This document shows positions 46,124 through 55,438 of a DNA stretch of 64,000 bases, piece after piece; the stretch's first letter is position 1; every line of letters starts with the position of its first letter. The notes beneath the pieces are model-generated. The model ran no database searches. It saw nothing but the letters and a program-made list of their open reading frames with translations, and had not been told where the DNA came from. The DNA comes from Gaiellasilicea sp963765705 (GTDB taxonomy: Bacteria > Actinomycetota > Thermoleophilia > Gaiellales > Gaiellaceae). The position numbers and the translations under genes are program-made. The stretch spans positions 1 to 64,000 of the forward strand of contig CAVXXJ010000005.1 in the NCBI GenBank assembly GCA_963765705.1, read 5' to 3'.

Positions 46124-48028
46124 CTACGGCTGTCCGGCAGGCGGCGGGAACGCGGCCCAGCCGCGCTCGGCCAGCGTCGCCAGCGAGCTCGACTTGACGC
46201 CCGCGTCCGAGACCGTCAAGACGGAGTCGCGGACGACCATCGAGCGGCGGACGCCTGCCGAGTAGCCCAGCTTCCCCGCTTCGTGCTCGATGCGGCCGGC
46301 GGGGTCGATCCCGCGCGTGCGGCCGACGCGGTAGCCGACGGCGCGCTGCTCGAACGGGATCACGACGAGCCCGGTGCGCGGCCAGTAGAGAAATGCGTGG
46401 TGGTCGGACTCCGCCTCCGACCAGCCGAGGCCGATGTGCTCGGTGTGCAGGCGGGTCGGGCTCCTCAGGTTCGAGACGTCGAACAGGGAAAGCTGCGTGC
46501 CGGTCGGGCGGCCCTCCTCGGTCGCGTCCTGGCCGACGCCGAGGATCAGCCCCTCGCCGACCGGGTGCAGGTACGCCGAGTAGCCCGGGATCTTCAGCTC
46601 GCCGAGCACGCGCGGGCGCTCGGGGATGGCGAGATCGAGCGTGTAGAGCGGGTCGATCTGCCGGAACGTGACCACGTAGCCGGTGTCGCCGATCATCCGC
46701 ACCGCGTAGACGCGCTCGCCCTTGCCGAGCTCGCCGATCCGGCCCGCCTGGACGAGTGCGCCGCCGGTGGCGCGCAGCGTCGTCAGGAACGACTCGGACT
46801 CGCCCTGGCCGGGGCCGACCCACCACGCGGGGCTCTCGGTGCTGACGACGCGCAGGACGCCCTTGTACTCCGAGAGCGACCACTGGCTGAGCAGGTAGCC
46901 GGCGACGTCGCCGCTGCCGCGGTACTGCGTCCGCAGCGGGCTCGAGATGTCGAACTTGTGGATCGCGGTGTGGACGCCTTGCTTGTCGGTCATCGGCTTG
47001 TTCGGGATCGGGACGGTCGGCCCAGCGCTCGGTGGCGACGTAGAGGGCCTCGGGCGACGCGTAGACGATGCGGCCGTCCGTCATCACGGCGACGGAGTCG
47101 ACGGGCTCGAGCCCCTTGGCGAGGTCGACCGTGAGCACGGTGAGCATGCCGAGGCCGGAGAACTCGGGCGAGCGGCGGACGTGGCGGCACTGGACGAGCG
47201 CATGTGCCGGCCCGGCCTTCGCGCCGGCGCGCTTGATCCGGTAGGTCGGCAGCCAGCTGCGCACCTTGGACGAGGCGACGACGGCGCGGTTCTTCTTGGC
47301 GGTGGCGGCGAGGTTCTCCTTCGTCCCGGTCTTCGGCTGCGCGAACGGCAGCTTCGACGGCACCTGCGCCGACGCGACGATCCGCACGCTGCCGCCGACG
47401 AGCCGCGCGGCGACGTACGAGCCGTCGAGCGTGAGCGTGCGGACGAGCCGCAGCTGCTTCGGATCGGAGACGTTGATCTCGGCGAGGACCGACTGCGCCG
47501 GCTGGAAGGGCGCCATCCGCGCGGCGATCGCCGGCAGCGGCTCGATCCAGTAGCCGCCGCGCGAGAGCACCAGCAGCCGGTCGCCGTGCAGCAGCAGCTC
47601 GTGGCTCATCGCCGGGTCGAGCGCGAGCGAGTCGAGCAGGCACGGGCTTCGGATTGCGGACGTCGACCGCGTTCAGCTTCCCGTTCGCGACCGCGTAGAG
47701 GGTGTTGCCGTCCGTCTTGACGATGTCGGGCTCGTCGACGCCTTCCTCCTGCACGTTCGTGCCCGAGAAGTCGACGCCCTGCTTGGGTGGCGCGTCGCCC
47801 GCGCGCGCCGTCTCGGCAATCCCGAGCCGGGCGCCGAGCCCGTACGGGGCCGACGAAGCGGGCGGCGTTCGACTTCGCGTACGTGAGCAGCTGGCCGCAC
47901 GAGCCGAAAGCGGCCAGATGCGGCGTTTTCGCGGTCTCAGCGGCCGAGCGATCCGTGGTTCCGACGAGCGCGGCGGCGACGATCAGCGCGAGCGCCGCGA
48001 GGAACGCGACGCGTCTGGAGAAATTCAT
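46124..48028 (-). CDS. secreted beta-propeller domain protein (PF09826-like)
   Basis: About 635 residues, ATG 48028. Signal peptide (FLAALALIVAAALVGT) followed by FGSCGQLLTYAKSNAARFVG. The family motif EEGVDEPDIVKTDGNTLYAV is near 47725, then blade repeats such as HELLLHGDRLLVLSRGGYWI, KFDISSPLRTQYRGSGDVAG, GYVVTFRQIDPLYTLDLAIP and LFDVSNLRSPTRLHTEHIGL. Frame slips near 47850, 47655 and 47015. Known only as a secreted propeller of unknown ligand. Operon with the small secreted protein downstream. Confidence 0.85.
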
Positions 48029-48149
48029 CACGCCCTTTATACGTCACAAATCGCCAAACCGTCACATCCGAGGTGTGGAGTTCAGCACCGCGGGGAAAAA
48101 CGACGTTGCGAGGGCGTGTCGTAGCGACAGGGTCACGAAAGGAGCTCGA

Positions 48150-48227
48150 ATGAGTCTGCTCTGGATCATCATCATCGTCGTGCTCGTGCTGGCGTTGCTG
48201 GGCTTTTTCGGCCGCGGCCGCTTCTAG
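48150..48227 (+). CDS. 25-residue single-helix membrane microprotein
   Basis: ATG 48150 behind GAAAGGAG (a 6-base spacer), reading MSLLWIIIIVVLVLALLGFF and ending with GRGRF before the stop at 48225-48227. A single hydrophobic helix with a basic C-terminal tail, followed by a textbook terminator at 48252. It is divergent from the beta-propeller gene. Similar tiny proteins (DUF3309 type) are widespread in bacteria; function unknown. Confidence 0.65.
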   Translation: MSLLWIIIIVVLVLALLGFFGRGRF

Positions 48228-48251
48228 TAGGCCCCGCCTGCACCAGGTATA

Positions 48252-48283
48252 GGCCGTCCGGCACTCGCCGGGCGGCCTTTTTT
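48252..48283 (+). terminator. rho-independent terminator after the microprotein gene
   Basis: GGCCGTCCGG (48252-48261), loop CACTCG, CCGGGCGGCC (48268-48277), then TTTTTT (48278-48283). Ten pairs with one G-T pair and six Ts; the best intrinsic terminator in the window. Confidence 0.9.
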
Positions 48284-48298
48284 GGCGACCATGTGTAG

Positions 48299-49077
48299 GT
48301 GGAGACACTCGTCGCCGACGTTCTCGCACGCGCAGACAGTGCGGCTTCGCTGCCGCGGCTCGGCGGCATGGCCCGTCCGAACGGCGTCGTGATCGTCAGC
48401 GAGCACTACTGGGCGTTCGCCACGAACACCGGTGAGCTGCACGAAGGCGAGATGCCGAAACGCCGCGCGCGCCGCCCGGATCCCGCTCGTGCGCGGCCTG
48501 ATGCAGCTGGCGGCCTCGATGGCTCCGCTCGTCCGCGGCCGGGGCGTCGCCGGCTCTCGCGAGCGCCTCTTCCTCCTCGTCGTGCTGCTGGCACCGCTCG
48601 GCTTCGTCGCGCTGCCGAGCCGGCTCGAGCTTCCCGCCGGGCTCCTGTCGACCGCACTGATTCTCGTCTGGCTCTTCCGCGGACGCACCCTGCGCCTGCA
48701 CGGCGCCGAACATCGCGCAATCGCCGCGGCCGAAGCGCGTTCACTCGAGGGCACATGGAGCGGCTCGCTGCGGCCGAGCCGCTTCTCTCCACGCTGCGGC
48801 ACGAACTTCGCCGCGCTCGCGATTCCGGTCACCACCGTGTTCGACCGCCTGGCGCCGAGCGTCGCGCCCTGCTGCGGTCGTCGGCGCGTTCGTCGCCGTC
48901 GTCTCGATCGGCGTCACGATGGAGCTCTGGAAGGCGGTGCAGCATCCCTCCGGCCTGCTCCGCGGCCTGCTGCTGCCCGGTCTCGCGCTGCAGCGGCTGA
49001 CGACGAGGGAGCCCGAGCTCGCGGACACGCAGGTCGCGCTCCGGGCCGTTGCGTCCGTGCTTCGCCGCGAGCTCTAG
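48299..49077 (+). CDS. DUF1385-like membrane protein
   Basis: GTG 48299. The N-terminus includes LPRLGGMARPNGVVIVSEHY, WAFATNTGELHEGEMPK. After a frame slip near 48475: LFLLVVLLAPLGFVALPSRL (membrane helix) and the DUF1385 hallmark LRLHGAEHRAIAAAEARSLE, then SRFSPRCGTNFAALAIPVT. A further slip near 48860 leads to FVAVVSIGVTMELWKAVQHP and the ending VALRAVASVLRREL at TAG 49077. About 258 residues. Convergent with a VOC gene, sharing the CTAG. Confidence 0.75.
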
Positions 49078-49862
49078 GAGGGCGGCTCGGGCGTGAGGCC
49101 CGGCGCTCTTCATCACCTGGAACACGGCTCCTGCCGGATCCTGGATCACGGCGAGCCGGCCGATGTCGGGTAGGTCGAACGGCTCCATCAGCGCCGTGCC
49201 GCCGAGCTCCTTCGCGCGCGACGACGATCTCGTCAGCGTCGTCGACGGCGAACGTGACCGACCAGGACGGCGGCTCGCCCCCGACCGGCTCGCGGACGCC
49301 GCCGATACCTCGGCCGGCGACCTTGATCACGCGGAACGGCTGCTCGCCGCCCATGTCGATCTCGTCGACTCCGTAGCCGAAGACGGCGACGTAGAACTCG
49401 GTCGCCCGCGCGGGGTCGGGCGTGTGGCACTGGTTCCAGAGCAGCGTGCCGTGCTCGTTCGCGAGCTCCGCGCCGATGTGCTCCTTCGCCTGCCAGACGC
49501 CGAAGGTCGCGCCGGTCGGATCCTGCGCGACCGTCATCCGGCCCGAGTCGAAGACGTCGAACGGATCCATGAAGACGGTGCCGCCTGCGTCGCGGATCTT
49601 CGCGGCGGTGTCGTCGACGTCGTCGCTCGCGAGGTACGTCGTCCAGTACGACGGCATCCCCTCCTGCTGCGGCGGGCTGGCCGCGGCGACGTACTTGCCG
49701 CGCAGCGTGAACATCGTGTAGCCGCCTGCCTCGGGCTCGCTGGGTGACCTGCGCCTCCCAGCCGAAGAGGCCCGTGTAGAACTCGACGCTCTTGTCGAGC
49801 TCGGGGCTCGTGACGTCGACCCAGCAGGGCGTTCCGTGCGCGTACGACGTGAATTCGGCCAT
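49074..49862 (-). CDS. two-domain VOC family protein
   Basis: ATG 49862 (AEFTSYAHGTPCWVDVTSPE). First domain ends with GRMTVAQDPTGATFGVWQAK; second has LLWNQCHTPDPARATEFYVA and GRLAVIQDPAGAVFQVMKSA. Frame slips near 49745, 49225 and 49095; with the last one corrected it ends HAEPPS and TAG within the CTAG at 49074-49077, which also ends the convergent gene. About 260 residues. Paralogue of the gene at 44840. Confidence 0.85.
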
Positions 49863-49879
49863 GCCCGCGAGACCTTAAC

Positions 49880-50539
49880 CGCCGTGTCGGTGGCGGCAGT
49901 TCCTCGGTGAACGTCGGCGGCGGCGCCGTCGTCGGCAAGGGCGGCGCGGTGGTCGGCAGCGGCGGAACGTCGTCGGCGGCAAGTCACGGGCGGCGCGGTC
50001 GTCGTCGGAGGAGCGGTCGTCGGGGGCGGTGCGGTCGTCTGCTCTGCGTCGTCGTCTCCGGCTCGGTCGTCGTGGTCGGCGGCGGCTCGCTCTGCTCGGT
50101 CGGCGGCCCGCTCGTGGCGGTCGGGACGGGAGACGGAGAGCGACGGTCGTCGGGCTCCTCGGTGGTCGAGTTGTCCGCGGTCGCGAGGAACGCGGCGCCG
50201 ATTCCCGCGGACTGCGACGAGCACGACGGCCGCGACCGATCGCGAGCGTTCGGGTGCGCGGCCGGCGCGCCGGGCGCGGGCCGCGGTCGCTGGATCAGCG
50301 TCGCCGGCTCGGTGCTCGGGCGGATCTCCGGCCGTACTCGAAGACCGCGAACTGGCTCGCCGTCCACCTCGCCGCGGTCGAAGATCCGGCCGATGCTCGG
50401 GTGCTCGGGGCGGCTCCGCGGCGGCCTCGTCGCCGATGAGCACGACGACGTCGCGGTCGAGATCGGCGTCCCGCGCGCGCCAGCCCGGCTCGAGACGTTC
50501 GAGCAACTCGTACCGGTCCGCCACGATCCGCTGCGCCAC
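49880..50539 (-). CDS. protein-kinase N-lobe remnant with membrane helix and Thr/Pro-rich tail
   Basis: Starts MAQRIVADRYELLERLEPGW RARDADLDRDVVVLIGDEAA in character, the opening of bacterial Ser/Thr kinases, then EHPSIGRIFDRGEVDGE and FAVFEYG (hinge strand). No HRD, DFG or APE motif follows. Instead come a Pro-rich linker, a hydrophobic segment with GIGAAFLATADNSTTEEP, and a long outer tail of Pro/Thr repeats (TTAPPPTTAPPTTTAPP). Several frame slips make the exact path and end uncertain; a TAA near 49874 is a possible end. A degenerate kinase that could be regulatory or a pseudogene. Confidence 0.5.
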
Positions 50540-50569
50540 CGCGAAGACTTTCCTCGAATGCGGGAGTTG

Positions 50570-51074
50570 TTAACCGCCGAGCCAGTACGCCATCAGGATC
50601 GCGTCGACGTACTCGCCGTCGCGGCGGTAGTGGTCCTTGCGGAGCCCCTCGCGCTCGAAGCCGAACTGCTCGTAGAGCTTGATCGCCGGCTCGTTCCAGG
50701 GGAAGACGTGCAGCTCGAGCTTGTGGATGCCGGCGTCGCGCGCCCAGGAGACCGCCTGCTCGAGCAGGGCGCGCCCGATGCCGCGGCGGCGGTGGCTCGG
50801 CGGCGACCATCAGGCCGAGATCGGCGACGTGTCGGCTGGCGGTATGCGGGTCGCGGGCGATCGAGAGGCGGCCGACGATGGCGCCGTCGTCCTCGGCGAC
50901 GAAGACGGCGGCGTCCGGATGGCGCTTCAGCGCGCGGATGTAGCGCCGCTCCTCGGTGACGCTGCGCCAGCCGTCGGTGTTCAGGAGCCAGGCCTCGGGC
51001 TCGCGGCCGACGGTCGCGCCGAGCGCGACGAGCGTGGCTGCGTCCTCGGGACGTGCGGCGCGGATCGAGATCAT
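50570..51074 (-). CDS. GNAT family N-acetyltransferase
   Basis: ATG 51074 (ISIRAARPEDAATLVALGAT) overlapping the stop of the upstream gamma-glutamyltransferase gene. Motif region AVFVAEDDGAIVGRLSIARD, then after a frame slip near 50795 the acetyl-CoA loop pattern RRRGIGRALLEQAVSWARDA and HVFPWNEPAIKLYEQFGFER, ending VDAILMAYWLGG at TAA 50570. About 168 residues. Possible protein or amino-acid acetylase; substrate unknown. Confidence 0.82.
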
Positions 51075-52387
51075 CCGACGACGATCCCGTGGCCGCCGCG
51101 GCGCGGGTCGCCTGCCGCGGCGAGGGTGCCGTCGGACCTGCGCTCGACCGCCGAGACCCCGCCGAAGTAGAGGTTGCGGCCCGCCCAGTGCACCGTCGCC
51201 CAGCCCTCGGGTGCGAGCTCCGTCACGCCGCCCTCGAGGTGGAGGACCTCGCCCTCGACGTGGATCCGCGGCCGGTCGATCGCCTCCTCGAGCGGCGTGC
51301 CGCGGAGAACCGTGTCGGCGACCTGCGCGATCGCGCCGGCGAGCCGAACGGAGCCGGCGCTGCCGAGAGCGAGGCGCGGGCGGCCGTTCTCGAGCACGAG
51401 CGTCGGCGTCATCATGCTCGGCAGCCGCGTCGCCGGGCGTCGATCGGCGCGTGGCCGATGACGTCGAGCTCGCCGAGCATGTTGTTCAGCTGCGTGCCGC
51501 CGCGGAAGATGCCGGAGCCGGAGCCCAGGGTCGAGGAGAGCGCGGCGGCGTTGCCGTTCGCGTCGATCACGGAGATGTGCGTCGTCCCGGCGACCGCGAG
51601 CGGCGGCGCCGAGTCGTAGCCGTGACGGAGCGCGTTGGCGCGCTCGTCGAGCGTCTCCGCGGTCGCGAGCTGCTCGAGCGCCGCAGCGACGACGGCGCCG
51701 CCGCGCGAAGGTGCCGGCGTCGTCAGGACCTCCAGCTCGCCGACCGCGTGCGGATCGGCTCGGGCGTGGCGACGCGGTAGGCGGCGAGGTCGTCGGCGAG
51801 CTCGGGGATCAGCTCTGCGACGGCCCTCGAGCCGTCGTCGCGGATCCGCTTCAGCGTCGGGACGAAGTCGGCCGGTCTCGATCCGCCCGTGGACGCCGTA
51901 GATCCTGCGGCCGCCTTCGTCGCGCTGCAGGATGCCGGTGAGGATCAGGTGCAGGAAGCGCTGTGCTTCCGTCGCGTCGAGCCCGCTTCGCGGCCAGCTC
52001 GATCGCGGGCTCGACGAGCTGTGGCCACGGCATGCTGGCGAAGCGGCGATGCGCCTCTTCGAGGCCGGCGACGAGGCCGGGGACGGCGACGGAGCCCTCG
52101 CCGACGTGGAAGATCTGCGTCGAGGCGTCGCCGAAGTCGATCACGATCTCCTCCATCTCGCCGAGCGCCAGCGTGGGCGCCGCGAAGAAGCAGTCGAGCA
52201 CCGTCATCTCTCCGTCGACCCAGGCGAGCAGGAAGCCGCCGCCGGCGGGACCGGTCAGTGGCCCCTCGGTCACGGCCGCGGCAAACGCGGCTACGATGCA
52301 GGCGTCGATCGCGTTCCCGCCTTCCGCTAAAACCCTCGCGCCTGCTTCCGCGGTGACTCGATTCCCAGCTGCGATCGCTCCCTGCAT
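51071..52387 (-). CDS. gamma-glutamyltransferase family protein
   Basis: ATG 52387 (MQGAIAAGNRVTAEAGARVL). GGT features: EGGNAIDACIVAAFAAAVTE, PLTGPAGGGFLLAWVDG, the self-processing site AVAGTTHISVIDANGNAAAL with the nucleophilic Thr near 51580, and C-terminal TPTLVLENGRPRLALGSAGS and RPRIHVEGEVLHLEGG. Frame slips near 51990, 51875, 51715 and 51430. About 438 residues, shorter than secreted E. coli-type enzymes and without a signal peptide, like cytoplasmic GGT-like hydrolases. Coupled by ATGA to the GNAT gene. Confidence 0.87.
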
Positions 52388-52465
52388 GAATTCAGGGTAA
52401 AGATCTGGCCGGGATGCCGATAAGACCCGTAGGAACCTTCTGCCGACGGGGAACGTTGACACTAG

Positions 52466-53482
52466 ATGCATCTCGAATTCGAACTACGTAAGCGCCACCT
52501 CGCCCTCTTCGTGGGATCGATCGCCGCACTCGTCGCGATCGCCGCGACGCCGCAGCTGCTCGGTCATCGGGTTGCCGACGGCTTCGACGGGCTCGCGGCG
52601 GCAGAGGCGAGCTGGCTCTGGCTCGCCGGCTGCGCCTTCGGCGCCTCGCTCCTGGCATCGGCATCCGGCTGGGCCTCGGCTCTGACGCGGTGCGGCGGCG
52701 AGACGACGCGCCCCGACTCCGCCGCTCGCTACTGCACCGGCTCGCTCGTCAACGCGGTTGCGCCTGCCAGGCTCGGCAGCGCCGTCCGCTTCGCGCTCTT
52801 CGCCCGCGTCCTCCCCGCCGAGGGGCGGCTCTGGGCGGCCGGAGGCATCGCAACGTCACTGGCTGCCGTCCGCCTGCTCTGGCTCGCGCTCGTGCTGGCG
52901 CTCGGGTCGCTGAGCGGCCAGCTCCCCCGCTGGCCGATCGCACTGCTCCTCCTCGGGGTCGCGATCGCGGCCGCCGTCGCCTGGCGTGCCCGCAACACGC
53001 GGCCGGGAGCGCGCTACACCCACGCGCTCGACGCCTTCCGCGTCCTCGGCCGCTGCCCGCGCGCCGCCGCCCAGATCGCCGGCTGGGTCGGGCTCGGAAT
53101 GGGATTGCGCCTCGTCGCCGCCGCCAGCATCGTCGCCGCCTTCGGGATCGACCATCCAGTCACGGCTGCGTTGATCATCATTCCGGTGCTCGACCTCGCC
53201 GGCCTGCTGCCGATCACGCCGGGCAACGTCGGCGTCGCGAGCGCCGCCATCGCATTCGCACTGACCGCCAACGGGGCCGCCTCGGACGTAGCCCTTTCGG
53301 CCGGAATCGCCTTCGGCGTCGTCGAGACGCTGACCACCTTCGTGCTGGGCACCGGCAGCCTGCTCTACTTCGCCGGCGGCCGTACGGACGCTCGCCGCTG
53401 GCGCACCGCTGCCGTCAGCGTCACCGGCTGTCTCGCGCTCTGCGCCGCGTTCGGCGCCACCGTGCTCGTCCCGCTCGTCTAG
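52466..53482 (+). CDS. flippase-like / LPG-synthase TM domain protein, second copy
   Basis: Intact, 338 residues, ATG 52466. About eight transmembrane helices; core motifs SLVNAVAPARLGSAVRFALF and LLPITPGNVGVASAAIAFAL match the UPF0104 family seen also at 37653, but sequences have diverged strongly. Probably lipid or polyprenyl-linked substrate transport. Divergent from the gamma-glutamyltransferase gene across 78 bases. Confidence 0.8.
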   Translation: MHLEFELRKRHLALFVGSIAALVAIAATPQLLGHRVADGFDGLAAAEASWLWLAGCAFGASLLASASGWASALTRCGGETTRPDSAARYCTGSLVNAVAPARLGSAVRFALFARVLPAEGRLWAAGGIATSLAAVRLLWLALVLALGSLSGQLPRWPIALLLLGVAIAAAVAWRARNTRPGARYTHALDAFRVLGRCPRAAAQIAGWVGLGMGLRLVAAASIVAAFGIDHPVTAALIIIPVLDLAGLLPITPGNVGVASAAIAFALTANGAASDVALSAGIAFGVVETLTTFVLGTGSLLYFAGGRTDARRWRTAAVSVTGCLALCAAFGATVLVPLV

Positions 53483-53546
53483 CACTCTCTTGACGCGGTG
53501 ATCCGCGCCTGCGTCTACTAGCGCGACCGCAACAGAGAGGAAGGTC

Positions 53547-53927
53547 ATGCTTGATCGAGCCGATGTCTACGCGACGATTCCCGCGCAGGACTTGGAGCGC
53601 GCCAAGTCGTTCTATGCCGAGAAGCTGGGGCTGAGTCCGAAGGAGGAACGGCCCGAGGGACTTCGGTACAGGTGCGGGTCGGGCGCGTTCCTGCTCTTCG
53701 AGTCGAGCGGCGCGGCCTCCGGGGCGCACACCCAACTCACCTGGGACGTTGCCGACATCGAAGCCACGGTCGCGACCCTCCGTAACAACGGCGTCGTCTT
53801 CGAGGAGTACGACCTACCCGGCTTCAAGACCGTCGACGGGATCGCCGAGATCGCCGGCGAGAAGGGAGCCTGGTTCAAAGACAGCGAGGGCAATCTCCTC
53901 GCGATCGGAGAAACGACGCCCGACTAG
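53547..53927 (+). CDS. VOC family protein
   Basis: Intact, 126 residues, ATG 53547 behind AGAGAGGAAGG. Reads LDRADVYATIPAQDLERAKS, FYAEKLGLSPKEERPEGLRY, TWDVADIEATVATLRNNGVV and GAWFKDSEGNLLAIGET with a C-terminal metal-ligand Glu position. Single domain glyoxalase-like. The 89 bases to the convergent ftsZ hold nothing recognisable. Confidence 0.88.
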   Translation: MLDRADVYATIPAQDLERAKSFYAEKLGLSPKEERPEGLRYRCGSGAFLLFESSGAASGAHTQLTWDVADIEATVATLRNNGVVFEEYDLPGFKTVDGIAEIAGEKGAWFKDSEGNLLAIGETTPD

Positions 53928-54016
53928 GAGGATGGCGATAACCGCCTAGAGATCCTCGTTCCGCTTCACGGCCTCACGGGCCCTGTAGAGCCAGCAGTTC
54001 CACGTAGTTGCCGGAG

Positions 54017-55438
54017 TTAGCTGCGCAGGAAGCTCGGCGGCTCGAGCGGGTCTTCTGTGCGCGTGGGGCTCGTGTTCGCGGTGAAGCTCGGCGTCGTGCG
54101 GCGGCGGGTGCCGCCCAGGCCCGTGGCCACGACGGTCACCCAGACCTGGCCGGCGAGGCGCTCGTCGACCGTGGCTCCGAAGATGATGTTCGTGTCGTCG
54201 GTGGCGGCCTGGCGGACCGTCTCGGCGGCGTCGTTCACCTCGAGCAGCGTCAGGTCCTCCCCGCCCGCGATCGAGAGCAGGATCCCGCGGGCGCCGACGA
54301 TCTCGGTGTCGATCAGCGGGCTCTTGAGCGCTCGCTCGGCGGCCTGCTTCGCGCGGTCGTCGCCGGTGGCGAAGCCGATTCCCATCAGCGCGGAGCCGGC
54401 GTCGGACATGATCGTGCGCACGTCGGCGAAGTCGAGGTTGATCAGGCCGGGCATCGTGATCAGGTCGGTGATGCCCTGGACGCCCTGGCGGAGGACGTCG
54501 TCGGCGATCTTGAACGCGTCGAGCATCGAGGTGGAGCGGTCGAGCACCTCGAGCAGCCGGTCGTTCGGGATCACGATCACCGTGTCGCAGGCAGCGCGGA
54601 GCTCTTCGACTCCCTGTGTCGCCGAGCTCATCCGCCGCGAGCCTTCGAAGCGGAACGGCGTCGTGACGATGCCGACGGTGAGGGCACCGAGCTCGCGTGC
54701 GATCCGGGCGACGATCGGGGCGGCGCCGGTGCCGGTGCCGCCACCCTCGCCCGCGGTCACGAAGACCATGTCCGAGCCACGCAGGGCGTTCTTGATCTGG
54801 TCGTAGCTCTCCTCGGCGGCGCGGCGGCCGATGTCAGGCTCGGCGCCGGAGCCGAGACCCAGCGTGAGGTCGCGACCGATGTGGATCTTCACCGGAGCGT
54901 CGGAGATCTGGAGCTGCTGCATATCGGTGTTGACGGCGACGAACTCGACCTGCGAGATGCCGGCGTCGATCATCCGGTTGAGCGCGTTCAGGCCGGCGCC
55001 GCCGACTCCGGCGACGCGGATCACCGCGAGGTAGGAAGCGGAGTCGCGCGGGGCCGCGTACTCGAGCCGAGGCGCGGGCTCGGGCATCGACTCGTAGCGG
55101 GTGACCGGCGGCTCGTACGGCTCGTAGACCGGCTCGCGGGCAGGCAGCGGCGCAGGCGGCGAGGGTGCGGGCGGTGCGGGTGCAGCCGGTGCTGCGGCGG
55201 CAGCCGGCTTCTCGCGCTTCGGCGACACGGGTGGCGGCGCGGGCGCTGCGGGTATGGGAGCAGGTGCGGCCGCGATCGGCGCCTCCTCGGCGAAGTCGGG
55301 GACGTGCTCGACCGTCTTCTCCTGCGGCTCCTCACCCGGGATTTCAGGTGCAGCGACCGGCGTGGGCTCCTGTCCTTCAGCCTGCCGCTGGGCGGCTTCC
55401 GTCGCACGGAAGAGCTCCGCGAGCGGGCCCTCACGCAT
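54017..55438 (-). CDS. ftsZ: cell division protein FtsZ with long N-terminal extension
   Basis: Tubulin-like GTPase that forms the division ring. I chose ATG 55438 (MREGPLAELFRATEAAQRQA), which overlaps the parA stop; ATG 55459 would add 7 residues. About 140 residues of Pro/Ala/Glu-rich, probably disordered sequence precede the GTPase domain, which starts AVIRVAGVGGAGLNALNRMI. GTP-binding GEGGGTGTGAAPIVARIARE and the T7 loop GLINLDFADVRTIMSDAG are intact. The C-terminus DPLEPPSFLR is the conserved FtsZ tail peptide. 473 residues versus about 380-400 usual. Confidence 0.93.
   Translation of the reverse strand: MREGPLAELFRATEAAQRQAEGQEPTPVAAPEIPGEEPQEKTVEHVPDFAEEAPIAAAPAPIPAAPAPPPVSPKREKPAAAAAPAAPAPPAPSPPAPLPAREPVYEPYEPPVTRYESMPEPAPRLEYAAPRDSASYLAVIRVAGVGGAGLNALNRMIDAGISQVEFVAVNTDMQQLQISDAPVKIHIGRDLTLGLGSGAEPDIGRRAAEESYDQIKNALRGSDMVFVTAGEGGGTGTGAAPIVARIARELGALTVGIVTTPFRFEGSRRMSSATQGVEELRAACDTVIVIPNDRLLEVLDRSTSMLDAFKIADDVLRQGVQGITDLITMPGLINLDFADVRTIMSDAGSALMGIGFATGDDRAKQAAERALKSPLIDTEIVGARGILLSIAGGEDLTLLEVNDAAETVRQAATDDTNIIFGATVDERLAGQVWVTVVATGLGGTRRRTTPSFTANTSPTRTEDPLEPPSFLRS

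Noticed and set aside
49071..49090. Third copy of the CTAGGAGGG palindrome
   Set aside because: CTAGGAGGGCGG shares only the first nine bases and has no complementary arm; it is the overlapping end of two convergent genes.
53928..54016. Possible tRNA or small RNA between the VOC and ftsZ genes
   Set aside because: No cloverleaf or stable long stem could be drawn; only short four-base pairings.
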